Shown: in pieces, positions 61,710-64,000 of the stretch
Position numbering within the stretch: position 1 is the stretch's first letter
Layout of the letters: every line of letters starts with the position of its first letter
Source: Nocardiopsis dassonvillei_B
GTDB lineage: Bacteria; Actinomycetota; Actinomycetes; Streptosporangiales; Streptosporangiaceae
Length of the DNA stretch: 64,000 nucleotides
Reading direction: 5' to 3'
Assembly (NCBI RefSeq): GCF_964273065.1
Contig: NZ_OZ186815.1
Span: 5,084,001 to 5,148,000, forward strand
Program-made: the position numbers and the translations under genes
Notes under the pieces: model-generated
Database searches by the model: none
Seen by the model: only the letters and a program-made list of their open reading frames with translations
What the model was told of the DNA's origin: nothing

Positions 61710-62231
61710 TCAGGCGGCGAGGCTGCGGGCGTAGTTGACCTGCTGGTTGACCTGCGCGGACAGCCCGGCGTAGGAGGCGGGGATGGAGGCCGCGTGGTAG
61801 TGGCCGTGGCCCTGCACGGTGACCTGGACGTGTCCGCTGGTCTTCTCTTCCTTGACCAGCAGGAAGAGCAGGCCGAGCAGGCAGGTCCACCAGAACACCA
61901 GGAGCGCCACGATGATGGCCCAGACCGGCGTGGAGCGCTCGGTGCGGGTCATGTCGGTGACGGTCCACACCGTTCCCCGGATCGGGAAGCGCCCTCCGGG
62001 GGTGATGACGGTGTTCTGGGTGATGGCGATGTCCCCGATGGTGCTGAGCACGGGCTCGTCCGAGGAGCCGGGTGTGGGGCCGGCGGGGACGGGGGCGTAA
62101 CCACCGGTCGGGCCGCCGTAGGGCTCCAGCGCCCCGTGCCCGTCGGAGGGGTTCCACGCGGACGGGTCGTGCGGCGGCTGCTGGTGCGGCTGCTGCCAGG
62201 GGTCGCCCTCGGGGGAGGAGTAAGGGTTCAT
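61710..62231 (-). CDS. DUF6232-like small membrane protein
   Basis: 173 residues: a Pro/Gln/Ser-rich N-terminal 55 residues, a soluble strand-rich part (IGDIAITQNTVITPGGRFPI), one long hydrophobic stretch VWAIIVALLVFWWTCLLGLLFLLV (about 108-131, possibly a hairpin), and a cytoplasmic tail with VQGHGHYHAASIPA. This matches the actinobacterial DUF6232 pattern. Function unknown. CACAAT ends 6 nt before the ATG, suggesting a leaderless mRNA. Confidence 0.75.
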   Translation of the reverse strand: MNPYSSPEGDPWQQPHQQPPHDPSAWNPSDGHGALEPYGGPTGGYAPVPAGPTPGSSDEPVLSTIGDIAITQNTVITPGGRFPIRGTVWTVTDMTRTERSTPVWAIIVALLVFWWTCLLGLLFLLVKEEKTSGHVQVTVQGHGHYHAASIPASYAGLSAQVNQQVNYARSLAA

Positions 62232-62476
62232 GCGCTGATTGTGTCAAAGCGCGGGGGTCCGCGGAACGCGATCCCGGCCCCGACCTCGGCGGGGAGGGAG
62301 TACGCGGCCTGGCCGGATGTGGCCACTTCCGCGAGGGTGCGGACCGTCCGTGACGGCGCCTGTTCGGCGGGTCGCCCCGCGTTCGCCCTGGATGTGGTGT
62401 GGGTCACTTTAAACATGCCGTTCGCGGGAGGGGCGGGCCGGTGCGGCGTCGGGGGCGGCGCTCAAACGTGAATCTC

Positions 62477-62506
62477 TTTCGCGATTTACCTACCCGTACG
62501 TAACAT
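62477..62506 (+). promoter_or_regulatory. Promoter of penicillin acylase family gene
   Basis: TTTCGC (62477-62482), 18-nt spacer, TAACAT (62501-62506), in the AT-richer end of a 316-bp gap otherwise without features. Confidence 0.55.
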
Positions 62507-62547
62507 GCCGCTGAACCATCGCCCGCACCCCCAGGTGGTGACAGCAC

Positions 62548-64000
62548 ATGCCCCCTTCTCCCCCCACTCTCGGAAGGCGGTTGCGCGCCGGTGCCTCCGG
62601 TGTCGCTCTGGCGGTCGCGGCCGCCACCGTCGCGGCGCTCCCGGCGGCGCCCGCCCTCGCCGAACCCGTCCCCGACTACTGCGCGCCCGCGGGATGCCAC
62701 GACATCCTCCCGCCGGGCCAGAACGGCAGCGCGACCCTCGTCGAGATCCTCGGGCACCAGGCCTTCGGGACCCGCCCCCGTTTCTCGTCCAGCCAGCTGG
62801 ACATGTACGACAACCTCGTCCACCACTACGACGGCCTCACCGAGGACGGACTCGACGACTTCTTCCTCGACGCGACCTTCGGCGTGGCCGAGGGCGACGT
62901 GGGCCGCCGCTACAAGCCGCGCTCCGACGTCACGATCACCCGCGACCGCCACCACGGCATCCCCCACATCGAGGGGACCACCCGCGAGGGCACCATGTTC
63001 GGCGCCGGATACGCGGCCGCCGAGGACCGGCTCTTCCTCATGGACGTGCTGCGCCGGGTCGGCCGCGGCGAGCTCACCTCCTTCGCGGGGGGCGCCGAGG
63101 GCAACCGGGGCCTGGAACAGGACCTGTGGCGCACCGCGCCCTACACCGAGGAGGACAAGCAGGCGCAGGTCGACCGGGTCGCCGCCGCCGGCGGGCGCGG
63201 GGAACAGGCCCTGGCCGACGTCGAGGACTACCTCGAAGGCGTCAACTCCTACATCGGCCGGGCCGACCGCGGCCGCTACTTCCCCGGCGAGTACGTCCTG
63301 ACCGGGCACAAGGACGCCATCACCAACGCGGGTGAGATCGAGCCCTTCACCGTCACCGACGTCGTCGGCATCGCCGCCATGGTCGGCGGCATCTTCGGCG
63401 GAGGCGGTGGCGGGGAGGTCCAGTCCGCCATCGTCCTGGCCAACTTCCAGGACCGCTACGGCGCCGAGGAGGGCCTGGCCCTCTGGCAGGACTGGCGCAT
63501 GGAGAACGACCCCGAGGCCCTGGTCAGCGTCCCCGGCGAGTTCCCCTACAGCGGCACCCCCGACGACCCGGTGGGCGAGGTCCGCCCCGACCCGGGCTCG
63601 GTGGAGTACTACGACATCGTCCACGACGAGCACGGCTCGGCGGCCTCCGGACAGGCGGCCGAACCCACCGGACCCTCCGCCGCCACCACGGCCGGGCCCG
63701 ACGGGGCGGAGGAGCTCACGGTCGAGGACCTCACCCGGGAGCAGCAGGAGGAGCTCGACACCATGGTGGAGGAGGGCGACCTCTCCGCCGCCGAGGGCGT
63801 GTTCAACGAAGGGGTGCTGCCCGAGGGCCTGCTCGACCCGCACGGGATGTCCAACGCCCTGCTCGTCTCCGGAGAGCACACCGAGAGCGGCAATCCGGTG
63901 GCCGTCATGGGACCGCAGACCGCCTACTTCTCACCCCAGCTGCTCCTGCTCCAGGAGCTCCAGGGGCCGGGCATCAGCGCCCGCGGCGCCTCCTTCGCCG
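62548..64000 (+). CDS. Penicillin acylase family (Ntn-hydrolase) precursor, 3'-truncated by window edge
   Basis: 484 residues visible. A signal peptide (LRAGASGVALAVAAATVAAL, ending near APALA) is followed by the alpha-chain pattern VTITRDRHHGIPHIEGTT, GAGYAAAEDRLFLMDVLRR and GRGELTSFAGG. The beta chain should start at Ser435 in GMSNALLVSG, the autoproteolytic N-terminal nucleophile, after an acidic linker (about 365-430). Members hydrolyse penicillins, acyl-homoserine lactones or other amides outside the cell. AGGTGG lies upstream of the ATG. The frame is open to the end of the window; the rest of the beta chain lies beyond. Confidence 0.9.
   Translation, partial: MPPSPPTLGRRLRAGASGVALAVAAATVAALPAAPALAEPVPDYCAPAGCHDILPPGQNGSATLVEILGHQAFGTRPRFSSSQLDMYDNLVHHYDGLTEDGLDDFFLDATFGVAEGDVGRRYKPRSDVTITRDRHHGIPHIEGTTREGTMFGAGYAAAEDRLFLMDVLRRVGRGELTSFAGGAEGNRGLEQDLWRTAPYTEEDKQAQVDRVAAAGGRGEQALADVEDYLEGVNSYIGRADRGRYFPGEYVLTGHKDAITNAGEIEPFTVTDVVGIAAMVGGIFGGGGGGEVQSAIVLANFQDRYGAEEGLALWQDWRMENDPEALVSVPGEFPYSGTPDDPVGEVRPDPGSVEYYDIVHDEHGSAASGQAAEPTGPSAATTAGPDGAEELTVEDLTREQQEELDTMVEEGDLSAAEGVFNEGVLPEGLLDPHGMSNALLVSGEHTESGNPVAVMGPQTAYFSPQLLLLQELQGPGISARGASFA

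Overview
The window is very GC-rich (roughly 73% by eye), densely coding on both strands, with strong third-position GC bias. Gene content points to a filamentous actinomycete of the Nocardiopsaceae, most likely Nocardiopsis: furA-katG, snapalysin, a type-2-like long ArgG, a MhuD-type heme monooxygenase, BenE, and a cellulose-active AA10 LPMO close to Thermobifida E7 with a CelR/CebR operator. There is one tRNA, no rRNA, no CRISPR array and no intact insertion sequence. It reads as a chromosomal-arm style mix of metabolism, transport, resistance and many small regulators.

Layout. 0-9.9 kb: oxidoreductases, alpha/beta hydrolase, BCCT betaine/choline carrier, an APH(3')-like kinase, a TetR/DUF418 divergent pair, a nucleotidyltransferase and a GNAT enzyme preceded by a short leader ORF. 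10-19.4 kb: BenE, methyltransferase, MhuD-like protein, SDR, sarcosine/N-methyltryptophan oxidase, an MFS exporter with a uORF plus 28-nt palindrome in its leader, and the LPMO. 19.4-30 kb: a NarL-type two-component system divergent from an Lnt-like acyltransferase, a 15-residue-repeat protein, an ArsR-type/MFS pair, a secreted GHL10 hydrolase, and small enzymes. 30-43 kb: argG behind an ARG-box-like promoter, GNAT-TetR against AraC, a MacB/FtsX-type exporter, PP2C, furA-katG, CPBP protease. 43-53.5 kb: an esterase plus two IrtAB/YbtPQ-like ABC half-transporters controlled by a divergent TetR with a perfect 29-nt operator, methyltransferases, a frameshifted gene, snapalysin, and a WYL regulator/RidA pair.

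53.5-60.3 kb is the accessory patch: an orphan Cas6e homologue lacking the catalytic histidine, a truncated DUF1963 fragment beside an intact DUF1963 gene, a P-loop protein, a decayed tyrosine integrase, a Ser/Thr kinase with seven WD40 blades built from near-identical 126-bp repeats, two copies of a 58-bp element, and tRNA-Arg(TCT). This looks like the scar of an integrated element. 60.3-64 kb returns to ordinary genes: CobD/CbiB, a small membrane protein, and a penicillin acylase family protein that runs off the window.

Regulation is unusually legible: clear palindromes lie in several divergent intergenic regions, stem-loops lie between most convergent pairs, and at least eleven genes have a -10-like hexamer 5-7 nt before the start codon, as expected for leaderless mRNAs.
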